Assembly: GCF_963678635.1 (NCBI RefSeq)
Contig: NC_087062.1
Coordinates: 71,703,345-71,767,344, forward strand
Direction of reading: 5' to 3'
DNA length: 64,000 nt
DNA from: Symsagittifera roscoffensis
Taxonomy: Eukaryota; Xenacoelomorpha; Acoela; Convolutidae
Within the stretch, counting starts at the first letter, position 1, and the number at the start of each line of letters is the position of its first letter. Below are positions 1 to 12,834 of this stretch, piece by piece. A program made the position numbers and the translations under genes. The notes under the pieces are model-generated. The model searched no databases, was not told where the DNA came from, and worked only from the letters and a program-made list of their open reading frames with translations.

Positions 1-96
1 AATTCCGTCTCGCAAAAGTAGTTCACGAGCACGAATGACAGGAAAGCCAGTAGTAAACGCGTGAGTCCCCACCCGGGAAAACTATGAGGGGGGCAT
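1..96 (-). CDS. NHA/SLC9B-like antiporter copy A, exon 2 (partial, runs off window)
   Basis: Reading the minus strand, a TTCAG acceptor precedes an open segment starting CPPHSFPG, then a hydrophobic stretch (about LTRLLLAFLSFVLVNYF) and CETE, where the window ends. The first base completes an Arg codon begun by exon 1 at 1426-1577, so the phase agrees. It is the same exon as 13543-13760 (22 of 31 residues identical by eye). A CPPH motif just before the first membrane helix is a feature I associate with NHA (SLC9B) sodium/proton antiporters. These are multi-pass CPA2-family proteins that exchange Na+ or Li+ for H+ across membranes. The substitutions are mostly conservative hydrophobic changes, which suggests the exon is under selection. 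Family assignment is from memory of the motif and is not proven; an unrelated multi-pass membrane protein remains possible. Confidence 0.6.
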
Positions 97-111
97 CTGA
101 AGGATAAACAA

Positions 112-379
112 CAGCCCCGATTTTGGCTAAATTTTGAACACATTTTGGCACTTTTTGAAAAATTTTCACAAAAAAAATGCGTTTTTTCGGCGCGCGCTCC
201 CCCTCAAAAATAGCATATATTGGCGCCAAAGGCGGCTTTAGAAAAATTTTAGGGTCGGTCGGCCAAAAATGGATTTCTGAAAAAGTATCAAAGGGGGGAC
301 CTTTTGGGTCGGCAGGGGGTCAAATCCCTGAGGGGGGGCGTACGCCCCCCCCGCCCCCCCCCCCCTAAATCTGCCCCTG
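112..379 (-). mobile_element. hAT-like non-autonomous element, truncated copy
   Basis: Shares the core of the dispersed family described at 26332-26697: GGCGCC-containing centre, the (reverse-strand) dinucleotide-rich GATTCGA-like block, and a terminal TGCCCCTG. It lies in minus orientation. The far inverted terminus is not clear, so the left boundary is approximate. Confidence 0.55.
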
Positions 380-815
380 ATCTCCCGCTCCTTATAGGTT
401 TCGTTGATCGTCCGTTATGCGGCGAATTGGATAAATTATATTCCAAAAATTTAGATCAGTGAAATTGGGAAAGCATCAATCAAGGCGCCACCCTTCAGAA
501 ACTCGCCCCACTTTGCAGCTATTTTAGGATAACCTTTTCGAGGTTATTTTTCCATTAACGCCTTATATATTGATTTTTAGGTGTTAGGTATATTTATTGA
601 TCTTAATGTATTTTGATTTTTAGACGACTACTAATTTTCAAAGAAAATTGCGGAGAAAAGGCGCGCAAAAACTCGCCTGCAGAAAATTCAATGCAATTTG
701 TTTTTCTAGTCATTTTTCTACCAAATGAGTTATCCAATTTGCCTATTTTATTATGAATTTCGAAGAAAGCGAAGACCAAACGTAATTATACGGGGTCGAA
801 CAAATCTTTTTAAAA

Positions 816-1290
816 ATGTCTGTCGAGACTGTCGCGAAAGTCAAAACGAATCGAATTTTGGTTGACAAAGTCGAAACGACCGAAGTCGGGTCAAACTGGG
901 TCCAACAAGGTCGAAAACTTTTTTGTTTGGTCGAGAAAGTCGTAACAAACCAAAACTTGGTCGAGAAAATTGAAAAACAACAAAAAGATACTGATTTTTG
1001 GTCGAGAAAGTCAAAACATACCAAAATTTGGTCGAGAAAGTTAAAAAAACACCAAAATTTGAAAAACACCAAAAAGATACAAATTTTTGGTCGAGAAAGT
1101 CAAAACAAACCAAAATTTGGTCGAGAAAGTTAAAAAAACACCAAAATTTGAAAAACACCAAAAAGATACAAATTTTCGGTCGAGAAAGTCGAAACAAACC
1201 AAAATTTGGTCGAGAAAGTTGAAAAACACCAAAATTTGAAAAGCGCCAAAAAGATACTGATTTTTGGTCGAGAAAGTCGAAACATAAATT
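816..1290. repeat. GTCGA-rich minisatellite, ~88-89 bp period
   Basis: The motif GGTCGAGAAAGT recurs about every 30-40 bp, and a longer unit repeats with start points near 1001, 1090, 1179 and 1267 (period 88-89 bp). The open frames on both strands here are low-complexity translations of the repeat and not genes. A looser GTCGA-rich segment (816-1000) precedes the regular units. A second GTCGA-rich block lies in the Rx intron (35735-36000). Confidence 0.85.
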
Positions 1291-1425
1291 GAGCACCTCG
1301 CCGTGGGTCATTCTGTGTTTTGTTTGAAGAAACTCGGACTTTCAATTAGATCAAGCTACAATAAACATCCTAAATTTTTTTGAAAATTAAGAAAAATCTC
1401 CGGATTCTGTTCATTGTCCACGCAC

Positions 1426-1577
1426 CTGATGTACCAGCAAAAAATGGAGGGACAATCATTATCCAGGGTCTTTCCCTCTATCGGGTGTTCTCGGTAGGAT
1501 AGGAAGCGCCTGAATTTGTCGCATTTTTTCTTCTTTTCACGCACATTCGTCTCTTCGTAATCGCCAACAGATGACAT
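1426..1577 (-). CDS. NHA/SLC9B-like antiporter copy A, exon 1
   Basis: Begins with ATG at 1577 (MSSVGDYEET) and encodes 50 residues plus two bases before donor AG|GTGCGT. It has exactly the same length (152 nt), start and donor as copy B at 19049-19200, with 39 of 50 residues identical. The encoded segment is hydrophilic and cytosol-like, rich in Lys and Cys, with a conserved block FLSYREHPIEGKTL followed by CPSI-CWYI. Spliced to exon 2 it reads ...CWYI-R-CPPH..., placing the N-terminal tail directly before the first membrane helix. It is a first coding exon because no acceptor AG lies just upstream and the start methionine is shared by both copies. The identity of the whole protein rests on exon 2. 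Confidence 0.65.
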
Positions 1578-3770
1578 CAGATCGAATTAAATTTTTTAAA
1601 TTATTTTTATCTTCAATTGAATTTCAACAACTACACTTTTTCTTGTAGTTTGAAAACGTCAAGACCACTAATGGACAAAAGTAAACAAACACTCAAGTTT
1701 TTACGCTTTTTAAGGCTTACTGAAGTTAGCACATGACCGACAGCAAATTATTCTATTTACCCTTTTTGAACATATCAGTTTTTTCTTATTTCAAGGACTT
1801 TACCAGTTAAAGCCTGGTCTCAAAATATCGGTTTTTACTATATACAATTGATTTTTGCCACTGTGAGAAGTTTTGCTAAGCCTGAGTTTCAAAAAATATA
1901 TAAAACATCTTGGACGCGATTCATTGCAGTTTTTTTCTCATTACATTTGAAATTGATTTGTTAAGTCGACGTGCTTCTTACTACAGACGGTAAAAAAACT
2001 TTTGGCATGTGAAAAAAACGTTTGATTTTCTGATATAGAAAATTGGTAGCGAAACAGTTTGATATCGACCTTGATATCAAAAACCAGGATACCTTAGATC
2101 ATTTGTTTTTGGTCGTTGTAAATTTTTTGCAGGAATTCTTAGTAGACAAGTGGGCAAAAACAAGTATAATTTCATATTTTTTCTCTAAAATGCCTGTTTT
2201 CAACAATGAACTGGGACAATTTTGACGTGGAAATTAAACAAAATTTTTAAATAGATCAAGAGCAAATGATCAGAGCTGCCCTCTATGAAATTATCAAAAT
2301 TTGGCTTACCAATTTTTTTGGATCTGAAATTGCCAGTTTTTACCATCTCAGCAAGAAAACTGAAACAATCAGGGTGACAACTTTATCAAACTCAGCAGTT
2401 TTATGGGTCTTGAAAAACTGTGTGCAGATGATAAAAACTGGCATTTTCAGACCCGGAAAAAACTGGTAAAAGCTTAGAATTAAAATTCGATACTTTCACT
2501 GAGGGTATTTTAGATTATTTGCTGCCAGTCGACTTAAAAATTTTGCTAAAATTCAAAAATACCATTGTCTAAAATAGTAGTTGAAGTTAGGTTTTTTAGA
2601 GAGTAAAAACCTGAATTTGCCTTTATACTGGAGAAAAAAAGTAACGCAACTAGAGCAATTAAAAACAAAAAATTCGAGAAACTTTTCAAAATATCATATA
2701 AAATTGGTTACTTCTATTCTGGTTTTGCCCGTAGATAGTGATATACCTAGTTTTTTCAATCAAAAAAGGCACAAACATTTAAGTTAAAAAATTTTAAATT
2801 AAGCTAATTTTTCAAAACTCTTATCAAAAAATTTTTAGCAGTTTTTGCAAAATTTTCTGAGCAGAGCGAGAAAACGTAACGTGAATTTGCACTACTCAAA
2901 TAACGAAACAAAATTTTTTGTTTCTTACTAGTTTTTTCCGGATCGAATTCTACGAATTTTGTTCATTTGATCGAAGTGGTTTACTGTCTGTCAGGATTCA
3001 ATTTTTTTCTGTTTCCATTCATGAGTCAGGCAAAAATATGTTTCTAACGTTTTGTTTTCTAACAAGGAATGAAACGAATTTATGATCACAAGGTTTCATA
3101 GCAAATTTTTGTTTTTGAATTTTGAAAAAGGTTTGGTTTTGTTACTTTTTCTCCAGTATAGTTTTGTTTTGTACACTAGTGTAAAATTTCTCCAAAAACC
3201 ACATTTCAAGTAAGCATTGCAAAGAGTAAGAACTTGAATTTGCAAATGCAATTGGTCCTTAGCGTAAAGGTCAAAGTGAGTTTACATGTGCTAAAGAAAA
3301 ACAAATATAGCTGAAAACTGTTTCTTGAGTTATCACTAGGCCGTAGCAAAGCAATACCAGCCAATGAATGCATCAAAGGTCTTAGAAATTTTATCTTATG
3401 CATGTTAAAATATTTCAGTACACTATTACTCTAGTGCACTGCTAGGAGTTGCATTGTTGTTGTTTTATTTCAGTATACTAAAAGATCTTTTGCACACTTT
3501 AGAGTTGCATCGAGCTACTAATGTATATCAAATTTCTAGTAGCAAAATTAAATTGTACGATAGATGTTATGAACCTTACATCTTTCAACCAATGATTAAC
3601 GTATCATGAAGTTAATCAAAAACTTCAAAATAAGACAATTGCTTCTACAAAATTCGCTAAGTACAACTTAGTTCAAAAATTGAAACATATTTTTGCATGC
3701 ACTGCTCACTATCGCTTTGTTAAAACTTCATTACGAGTACAAACTAAAGTTTTTGTGAATTTTGAGCGGT
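1578..3770. other. Non-coding stretch, nothing recognised
   Basis: AT-rich with many short homopolymer runs. The short open frames have no recognisable domain and no paired splice sites. The promoter of antiporter copy A should lie in its left part, but I see no specific element that I would defend. Confidence 0.5.
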
Positions 3771-3779
3771 TTTCGCAAC

Positions 3780-4085
3780 AGACTGAAAACAGATTTGACG
3801 TGGAATCCGCAACAGTGATAATTTTTTTTCGATCTTATTGCTGTTTTAGATTCCACAAACAATTAGATAAAAGACTGTACCGCTAAAATATGCGGAATCC
3901 GGAGAATTTGTGGGACCTCTATAAAAACAATAATTTAGAAGAATATTCGCAATATATTGTCACTGAGTCTGTGACTGTAATTGGAATCCACAAAATGTAG
4001 GCGGAATCCGCAACTTGTACGCGGAATCTACAAATTGTAGGGGCAATCAGCAAAATGTCAGCAGAAGTCGCATAAATTTCTTGTG
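3780..4085. repeat. GCGGAATCCGC-type short repeats
   Basis: Variants of the near-palindromic word GCGGAATCCGC followed by CAACTTGTA or CAAATTGTAG recur several times (for example around 3800, 3892, 3998, 4020). The same words reappear on both strands at 55985-56045 and 56735-56935. Confidence 0.6.
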
Positions 4086-4542
4086 CAATTTTGTTTGTTG
4101 TGGAAACCGCGGCAAAGCTAATTTGCCGACAAAAACTACGATATTTGAGCTTACATTTTGGAACATGTTGAAAGACTTGTACCTGGATTCCAGTGACCTA
4201 CGCATCAAACTGTGCACCTCTCCAGTGCATAATTTGAACTCGTAACGTCGAAAATAAGTAACTTTGGACCAAGCAGAGCATAATTGTCCTGGGTTGGCAA
4301 TCCTACAAAAAATTTCCCTCTCCTAGTACCTAGAATTAATATTGCAGATAAATTTATAAATAACTAATTCTACTCTACTTTGTTACAACGTTGTTTCAAA
4401 ATAGTTTTTTTTTAAAATAATTTTTCATTTTTGCCCTAGAATTACAAACAATAGTTCATGAAACTTTTAGACAGTTCAAACTAATTTTAATTTAGATATA
4501 TACATATAAAAATAGATTAACTACCTTCAATTTATTTATATG

Positions 4543-4969
4543 TAAGTTTATTTATTATGAAATTTGAAAATTGGAATTCAGAGAGTCGACTTCTTCAGTG
4601 GAGTATACTTTTGTTTATCAAAATTTTGGTAAATTCAAGTACTATTCGAATAACCGGACTTTTACTCTATGAAAAATCTACCTCCGGTTTTTCTGCATTT
4701 TGTTCGAAAGTAGGAAGAACAGGACTGCTCGTATCAAGACTGCTTGTGTGTTTTCAAATCAGGATTGAATTTCTGATGTTTCCAGAAAAAGCAACGATTG
4801 TTTTTTATTGGAAACCTTACCGCCGTTTCTTAACAGAATACGAAGGGATATAATTTGAAACTTATCAAACCTTAATTGAACCCTTTAGCCTGCATCAATT
4901 TTTCTAACTTTTTGAGCTGAATTTATTTTTGAGCTGAGTTTATGAAAACTTGGAGCTTTCAAGTGCTTT
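4543..4969. repeat. Diverged left-edge half-unit of the 1.59-kb array
   Basis: Aligns by eye with the second part of the array unit (compare 6121-6523) but with many substitutions and a small indel near its end. The 98-codon open frame at 4557-4853 corresponds to the 97-codon frame of each inner unit. Most differences would change amino acids, so I do not call it a gene. Confidence 0.75.
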
Positions 4970-7900
4970 AAAGATCCCAATTTGGCCTGAATAGTGCTAA
5001 CTTGAAATCCTTGATAACTGTAAAGTTAATAATCGCTGATAATTTTTCATTTTACATTTCTTCTCAGGACATTGATACTTTTTAGATGGTTGACACAATT
5101 GATTTTTTGAAATTGGTTTGCATATAAAAATCAGCATTTTTATTCCGTCACTTTCTTTGAAACGGTTCATGTCGACGGGTTTATTGTCAATTAGTTTTAG
5201 CTCATGACAAAAGAAAGTATCGGCATTTCGCGATAGTGAAGCTGAAACTATACGATCAAACTTTTAAATAGTTCAAACTTTTTCAGTACTTAATCTTTAT
5301 GCTTATATGGTGATTGAAATCTATTATGTGTAAAGTTTGACAAACATTTTGATAGCATTTAGCTACGAACGCAGTTATTATTCGGACAAATTTTTTAAAA
5401 CACTCAGTTTTGCTCAAGTTGGGTAGTCAAACGATGCAATTTTGGACTTCTTCAAAGCTCGCAGGTAAATTCATTTCATTTAAAAATAATTAACTCAAAA
5501 TTCAAATGACTTAATACAGAGAATGAATCGAGTAAAAAACTCGAAACTATAGCAACACTCTTCCTGTTTTTATTATAAACTGAAGTCTTGCGATCAATTT
5601 CACTCAATCTACCAACATATCTTGTAACTTATCATTGAATACCAAAATTTTGTCGGAAATTTTTTCTATTGAATTGTTTTTCAGAAAATAGAGAAAAAAA
5701 CGGTAGAAAACAAAAAAGTGATTTAATTCAAAATAATTTGTCGTGGTCATTTACCTGATTTTTTGATGCATCTTTGAAACTATATTCACATTATCTGAAC
5801 TGAAATCTGCTCAAAACAGAGTCACAAGTTTTTTCCAAAAGTTAGAACTTTCAAAAATTGCTTTTCAATTTTTAGCAACCCAATTGCATATTCATTACCA
5901 TAAAAATTTTTACGGAATTAATAATTTTCCTCGCCGCCTCATAAATTATTAGCTTGTAATCATAAACTTATTTAGAAAAAAAAAACAATTTGAATATATG
6001 GTTTAGTCCAGATTATGGCAAAATTGGTAACTTTCAAACTACCAATATCTCCCAATCACCTAGTTGTCGTAACACTTTACTACAAATATTAACAAAATCA
6101 CACCAAGAAATTGCGGCAATTTTTAAAATTTGAATTCAGAGAGTCTATTTTTTCAATGGAGTATATTTTTGTTTGTTGAAAGCTTGGTAAATTCAAGTAC
6201 TATTACGATAACCGGAATTTTACTGTATGAAAAAATTACTTCCGTTTTTTCTGCACTTTCTTCGAAAGTCGGAACAACAAGACGGCTCGTATCAAGAATG
6301 CTCGTGTGTTTTAAACTCAGTGTTGAAATTTTGATGTTTCCAGAAAAAGCAACGATGATCTTTTTTGAAAACCTTCCCACCGTTTTTAACAAATTGCGAA
6401 GCGATATAATTTTAACTTTTTAACACGATATTTGGATCATCGAGCCTGCATCAACTTTGTTAATTTTTTGAGCTGGTTTTATTTGCTATGCGTTTTTGAA
6501 AACCTAGAACTTTCAAGTGCTTTAAAGATCCCAATTTGGCCTGAATAGTGCTAACTTGAAATCCTTGATAACTGTAAAGTTAATAATCGCTGATAATTTT
6601 TCATTTTACATTTCTTCTCAGGACATTGATACTTTTTAGATGGTTGACACAATTGATTTTTTGAAATTGGTTTGCATATAAAAATCAGCATTTTTATTCC
6701 GTCACTTTCTTTGAAACGGTTCATGTCGACGGGTTTATTGTCAATTAGTTTTAGCTCATGACAAAAGAAAGTATCGGCATTTCGCGATAGTGAAGCTGAA
6801 ACTATACGATCAAACTTTTAAATAGTTCAAACTTTTTTAGTACTTAATCTTTATGCTTATATGGTGATTGAAATATATTATGTGTAAAGTTTGACAAACA
6901 TTTTGATAGCATTTAGCTACGAACGCAGTTATTATTCGGACAAATTTTTTAAAACACTCAGTTTTGCTCAAGTTGGGTAGTCAAACGATGCAATTTTGGA
7001 CTTCTTCAAAGCTCGCAGGAAAATTCATTTCATTTCAAAAAAATAAACTCAAAATTCAAATGACTTAATACAGAGAATGAATCGAGTAAAAAACTCAAAA
7101 CTATAGCAACACTCTTCCTGTTTTTATTATAAACTGAAGTCTTGCGATCAATTTCACTCAATCTACCAACATATCTTGTAACTTATCATTGAATACCCAA
7201 ATTTTGTCGGAAATTTTTTCTATTGAATTGTTTTTCAGAAAACAGAGAAAAAAACGGTAGAAAACAAAAAAGTGATTTAATTCAAAATAATTTGTCGTGG
7301 TCATTTACCTGATTTTTTGATGCATCTTTGAAACTATATTCACATCATCTGAACTGAAATCTGCTCAAAACAGAGTCACAAGTTTTTTCCAAAAGTTAGA
7401 ACTTTCAAAAATTGCTTTTCAATTTATAGCAACCCAATTGCATATTCATTACCATAAAAATTTTTACGGAATTAATACTTTTCCTCGCCGCCTCATAAAT
7501 TATTAGCTTGTAATCATAAACTTATTTAGAAAAAAAAACAATTTGAATATATGGTTTAGTCCAGATTATGGCAAAATTGGTAACTTTCAAACTACCAATA
7601 TCTCCCAATCACCTAGTTGTCGTAACACTTTACTACAAATATTAACAAAATCACACCAAGAAATTGCGGCAATTTTTAAAATTTGAATTCAGAGAGTCTA
7701 TTTTTTCAATGGAGTATATTTTTGTTTGTTGAAAGCTTGGTAAATTCAAGTACTATTACGATAACCGGAATTTTACTGTATGAAAAAATTACTTCCGTTT
7801 TTTCTGCACTTTCTTCGAAAGTCGGAACAACAAGACGGCTCGTATCAAGAATGCTCGCGTGTTTTAAACTCAGTGTTGAAATTTTAATGTTTCCAGAAAA

Positions 7901-10900
7901 AGCAACGATGATCTTTTTTGAAAACCTTCCCACCGTTTTTAACAAATTGCGAAGCGATATAATTTTAACTTTTTAACACGATATTTGGATCATCGAGCCT
8001 GCATCAACTTTGTTAATTTTTTGAGCTGGTTTTATTTGCTATGCGTTTTTGAAAACCTAGAACTTTCAAGTGCTTTAAAGATCCCAATTTGGCCTGAATA
8101 GTGCTAACTTGAAATCCTTGATAACTGTAAAGTTAATAATCGCTGATAATTTTTCATTTACCATTTCTTCTCAGGACATTGATACTTTTTAGATGGTTGA
8201 CACAATTGATTTTTTGAAATTGGTTTGCCTATAAAAATCAGCATTTTTATTCCGTCACTTTCTTTGAAACGGTTCATGTCGACGGGTTTATTGTCAATTA
8301 GTTTTAGCTCATGACAAAAGAAAGTATCGGCATTTCGCGATAGTGAAGCTGAAACTATACGATCAAACTTTTAAATAGTTCAAACTTTTTTAGTACTTAA
8401 TCTTTATGCTTATATGGTGATTGAAATCTATTATCTGTAAAGTTTGACAAACATTTTGATAGCATTTAGCTACGAACGCAGTTATTATTCGGACAAATTT
8501 TTTAAAACACTCAGTTTTGCTCAAGTTGGGTAGTCAAACGATGCAATTTTGGACTTCTTCAAAGCTCGCAGGAAAATTCATTTCATTTAAAAATAATTAA
8601 CTCAAAATTCAAATGACTTAATACAGAGAATGAATCGAGTAAAAAACTCAAAACTATAGCAACACTCTTCCTGTTTTTATTATAAACTGAAGTCTTGCGA
8701 TCAATTTCACTCAATCTACCAACATATCTTGTAACTTATCATTGAATACTTATTTGTGCAGAAATACAAAAAATTTTTAACCCAAATTTTGTCGGAAATT
8801 TTTTCTATTGAATTGTTTTTCAGAAAACAGAGAAAAAAACGGTAGAAAACAAAAAAGTGATTTAATTCAAAATAATTTGTCGTGGTCATTTACCTGATTT
8901 TTTGATGCATCTTTGAAACTATATTCACATTATCTGAACTGAAATCTGCTCAAAACAGAGTCACAAGTTTTTTCCAAAAGTTAGAACTTTCAAAAATTGC
9001 TTTTCAATTTTTAGCAACCCAATTGCATATTCATTACCATAAAAATTTTTACGGAATTAATACTTTTCCTCGCCGCCTCATAAATTATTAGCTTGTAATC
9101 ATAAACTTATTTAGAAAAAAAAAAACAATTTGAATATATGGTTTAGTCCAGATTATGGCAAAATTGGTAACTTTCAAACTACCAATATCTCCCAATCACC
9201 TAGTTGTCGTAACACTTTACTACAAATATTAACAAAATCACACCAAGAAATTGCGGCAATTTTTAAAATTTGAATTCAGAGAGTCTATTTTTTCAATGGA
9301 GTATATTTTTTTTTGTTGAAAGCTTGGTAAATTCAAGTACTATTACGATAACCGGAATTTTACTGTATGAAAAAATTACTTCCGTTTTTTCTGCACTTTC
9401 TTCGAAAGTCGGAACAACAAGACGGCTCGTATCAAGAATGCTCGTGTGTTTTAAACTCAGTGTTGAAATTTTGATGTTTCCAGAAAAAGCAACGATGATC
9501 TTTTTTGAAAACCTTCCCACCGTTTTTAACAAATTGCGAAGCGATATAATTTTAACTTTTTAACACGATATTTGGATCATCGAGCCTGCATCAACTTTGT
9601 TGATTTTTTGAGCTGGTTTTATTTGCTATGCGTTTTTGAAAACCTAGAACTTTCAAGTGCTTTAAAGATCCCAATTTGGCCTGAATAGTGCTAACTTGAA
9701 ATCCTTGATAACTGTAAAGTTAATAATCGCTGATAATTTTTCATTTACCATTTCTTCTCAGGACATTGATACTTTTTAGATGGTTGACACAATTGATTTT
9801 TTGAAATTGGTTTGCCTATAAAAATCAGCATTTTTATTCCGTCACTTTCTTTGAAACGGTTCATGTCGACGGGTTTATTGTCAATTAGTTTTAGCTCATG
9901 ACAAAAGAAAGTATCGGCATTTCGCGATAGTGAAGCTGAAACTATACGATCAAACTTTTAAATAGTTCAAACTTTTTTAGTACTTAATCTTTATGCTTAT
10001 ATGGTGATTGAAATCTATTATGTGTAAAGTTTGACAAACATTTTGATAGCATTTAGCTACGAACGCAGTTATTATTCGGACAAATTTTTTAAAATACTCA
10101 GTTTTGCTCAAGTTGGGTAGTCAAACGATGCAATTTTGGACTTCTTCAAAGCTCGCAGGAAAATTCATTTCATTTAAAAATAATTAACTCAAAATTCAAA
10201 TGACTTAATACAGAGAATGAATCGAGTAAAAAACTCGAAACTATAGCAACACTCTTCCTGTTTTTATTATAAACTGAAGTCTTGCGATCAATTTCACTCA
10301 ATCTACCAACATATCTTGTAACTTATCATTGAATACTTATTTGTGCAGAAATACAAAAAATTTTAACCCAAATTTTGTCGGAAATTTTTTCTATTGAATT
10401 GTTTTTCAGAAAACAGAGAAAAAAACGGTAGAAAACAAAAAAGTGATTTAATTCAAAATAATTTGTCGTGGTCATTTACCTGATTTTTTTATGCATCTTT
10501 GAAATTATATTCACATTATCTGAACTGAAATCTGCTCAAAACAGAGTCACAAGTTTTTTCCAAAAGGTAGAACTTTCAAAAATTGCTTTTCAATTTTTAG
10601 CAACCCAATTGCATATTCATTACCATAAAAATTTTTACGGAATTAATATTTTTCCTCGCCGCCTCATAAATTATTAGCTTGTAATCATAAACTTATTTAG
10701 AAAAAAAAAACAATTTGAATATATGGTTTAGTCCAGATTATGGCAAAATTGGTAACTTTCAAACTACCAATATCTCCCAATCACCTAGTTGTCGTAACAC
10801 TTTACTACAAATATTAACAAAATCACACCAAGAAATTGCGGCAATTTTTAAAATTTGAATTCAGTGAGTCTATTTTTTCAATGGAGTATATTTTTGTTTG

Positions 10901-12834
10901 TTGAAAGCTAGGTAAACTCAAGTACTATTACGATAACCGGAATTTTAATGTATGAAAAAATTACTTCCGTTTTTTCTGCACTTTCTTCGAAAGTCGGAAC
11001 AACAAGACGGCTCGTATCAAGAATGCTCGTGTGTTTTAAACTCAGTGTTGAAATTTTGATGTTTCCAGAAAAAGCAACGATGATCTTTTTTGAAAACCTT
11101 CCCACCGTTTTTAACAAATTGCGAAGCGATATAATTTTAACTTTTTAACACGATATTTGGATCATCGAGCCTGCATCAACTTTGTTAATTTTTTGAGCTG
11201 GTTTTATTTGCTATGCGTTTTTGAAAACCTAGAACTTTCAAGTGCTTTAAAGATCCCAATTTGGCCTGAATAGTGCTAACTTGAAATCCTTGATAACTGT
11301 AAAGTTAATAATCGCTGATAATTTTTCATTTACCATTTCTTCTCAGGACATTGATACTTTTTAGATGGTTGACACAATTGATTTTTTGAAATTGGTTCGC
11401 CTATAAAAATCAGCATTTTTATTCCGTCACTTTCTTTGAAACGGTTCATGTCGACGGGTTTATTGTCAATTAGTTTTAGCTCATGACAAAAGAAAGTATC
11501 GGCATTTCGCGATAGTGAAGCTGAAACTATACGATCAAACTTTTAAATAGTTCAAACTTTTTTAGTACTTAATCTTTATGCTTATATGGTGATTGAAATC
11601 TATTATGTGTAAAGTTTGACAAAGATTTTGATAGCATTTAGCTACGAACGCAGTTATTATTCGGACAAATTTTTTAAAACACTCAGTTTTGCTCAAGTTG
11701 GGTAGTCAAACGATGCAATTTTGGACTTCTTCAAAGCTCGCAGGAAAATTCATTTCATATAAAAATAATTAACTCAAAATTCAAATGACTTAATACAGAG
11801 AATGAATCGAGTAAAAAACTCAAAACTATAGCAACACTCTTCCTGTTTTTATTATAAACTGAAGTCTTGCGATCAATTTCACTCAATCTACCAACATATC
11901 TTGTAACTTATCATTGAATACTTATTTGTGCAGAAATACAAAAAATTTTTAACCCAAATTTTGTCGGAAATTTTTTCTATTGAATTGTTTTTCAGAAAAC
12001 AGAGAAAAAAACGGTAGAAAACAAAAAAGTGATTTAATTCAAAATAATTTGTCGTGGTGATTTACCTGATTTTTTGATGCATCTTTGAAACTATATTCAC
12101 ATTATCTGAACTGAAATCTGCTCAAAACAGAGTCACAAGTTTTTTCCAAAAGTTAGAACTTTCAAAAATTGCTTTTCAATTTTTAGCAACCCAATTGCAT
12201 ATTCATTACCATAAAAATTTTTACGGAATTAATACTTTTCCTCGCCGCCTCATAAATTATTAGCTTGTAATCATAAACTTATTTAGAAAAAAAAAACAAT
12301 TTGAATATATGGTTTAGTCCAGATTATGGCAAAATTGGTAACTTTCAAACTACCAATATCTCCCAATCACCTAGTTGTCGTAACACTTTACTACAAATAT
12401 TAACAAAATCACACCAAGAAATTGCGGCAATTTTTAAAATTTGAATTCAGTGAGTCTATTTTTTCAATGGAGTATATTTTTGTTTGTTGAAAGCTAGGTA
12501 AACTCAAGTACTATTACGATAACCGGAATTTTACTGTATGAAAAAATTACTTCCGTTTTTTCTGCACTTTCTTCGAAAGTCGGAACAACAAGACGGCTCG
12601 TATCAAGAATGCTCGTGTGTTTTAAACTCAGAGTTGAAATTTTGATGTTTCCAGAAAAAGCAACGATGATCTTTTTTGAAAACCTTCCCACCGTTTTTAA
12701 CAAATTGCGAAGCGATATAATTTTAACTTTTTAACACGATATTTGGATCATCGAGCCTGCATCAACTTTGTTAATTTTTTGAGCTGGTTTTATTTGCTAT
12801 GCGTTTTTGAAAACCTAGAACTTTCAAGTGCTTT
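4970..12834. repeat. Tandem array, five units of 1.55-1.59 kb
   Basis: Anchoring on the word AAAGATCCCAATTTGG places unit starts at 4970, 6524, 8077, 9664 and 11249, with the next start at 12835. Unit lengths are 1554, 1553, 1587, 1585 and 1586 bp. Units are near identical over their whole length. Units 3-5 carry about 34 extra bases (near 8749, 10336 and 11922) absent in units 1-2. Each unit contains a TTG-initiated 97-codon frame on plus and, in most units, a 79-codon frame on minus over the same bases. Neither resembles a known protein. No terminal repeats of an LTR or transposase were found. It is best described as a satellite-like local amplification. Confidence 0.92.

Larger units (their letters stand above)
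97..1425 (-). other. Intron 1 of antiporter copy A
   Basis: Lies between donor AG|GTGCGT at 1425/1426 and the acceptor at 97-99. It contains a hAT-like element (112-379) and a GTCGA-rich minisatellite (816-1290). I see no further exon in it. Confidence 0.6.

Noticed and set aside
743-1345. Several overlapping 60-150 codon frames on both strands
   Set aside because: They are translations of the GTCGA minisatellite; low complexity, present in all frames because the unit lacks stops.
4557-4853. 98-codon ATG frame as a gene
   Set aside because: It is the diverged copy of the frame in the tandem array, mostly non-synonymous differences, no known domain, no splice or promoter support.
4970-12834. 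CRISPR-like array or LTR retrotransposon
   Set aside because: Units are 1.6 kb, contiguous without spacers, and no RT, integrase or terminal repeats are present.
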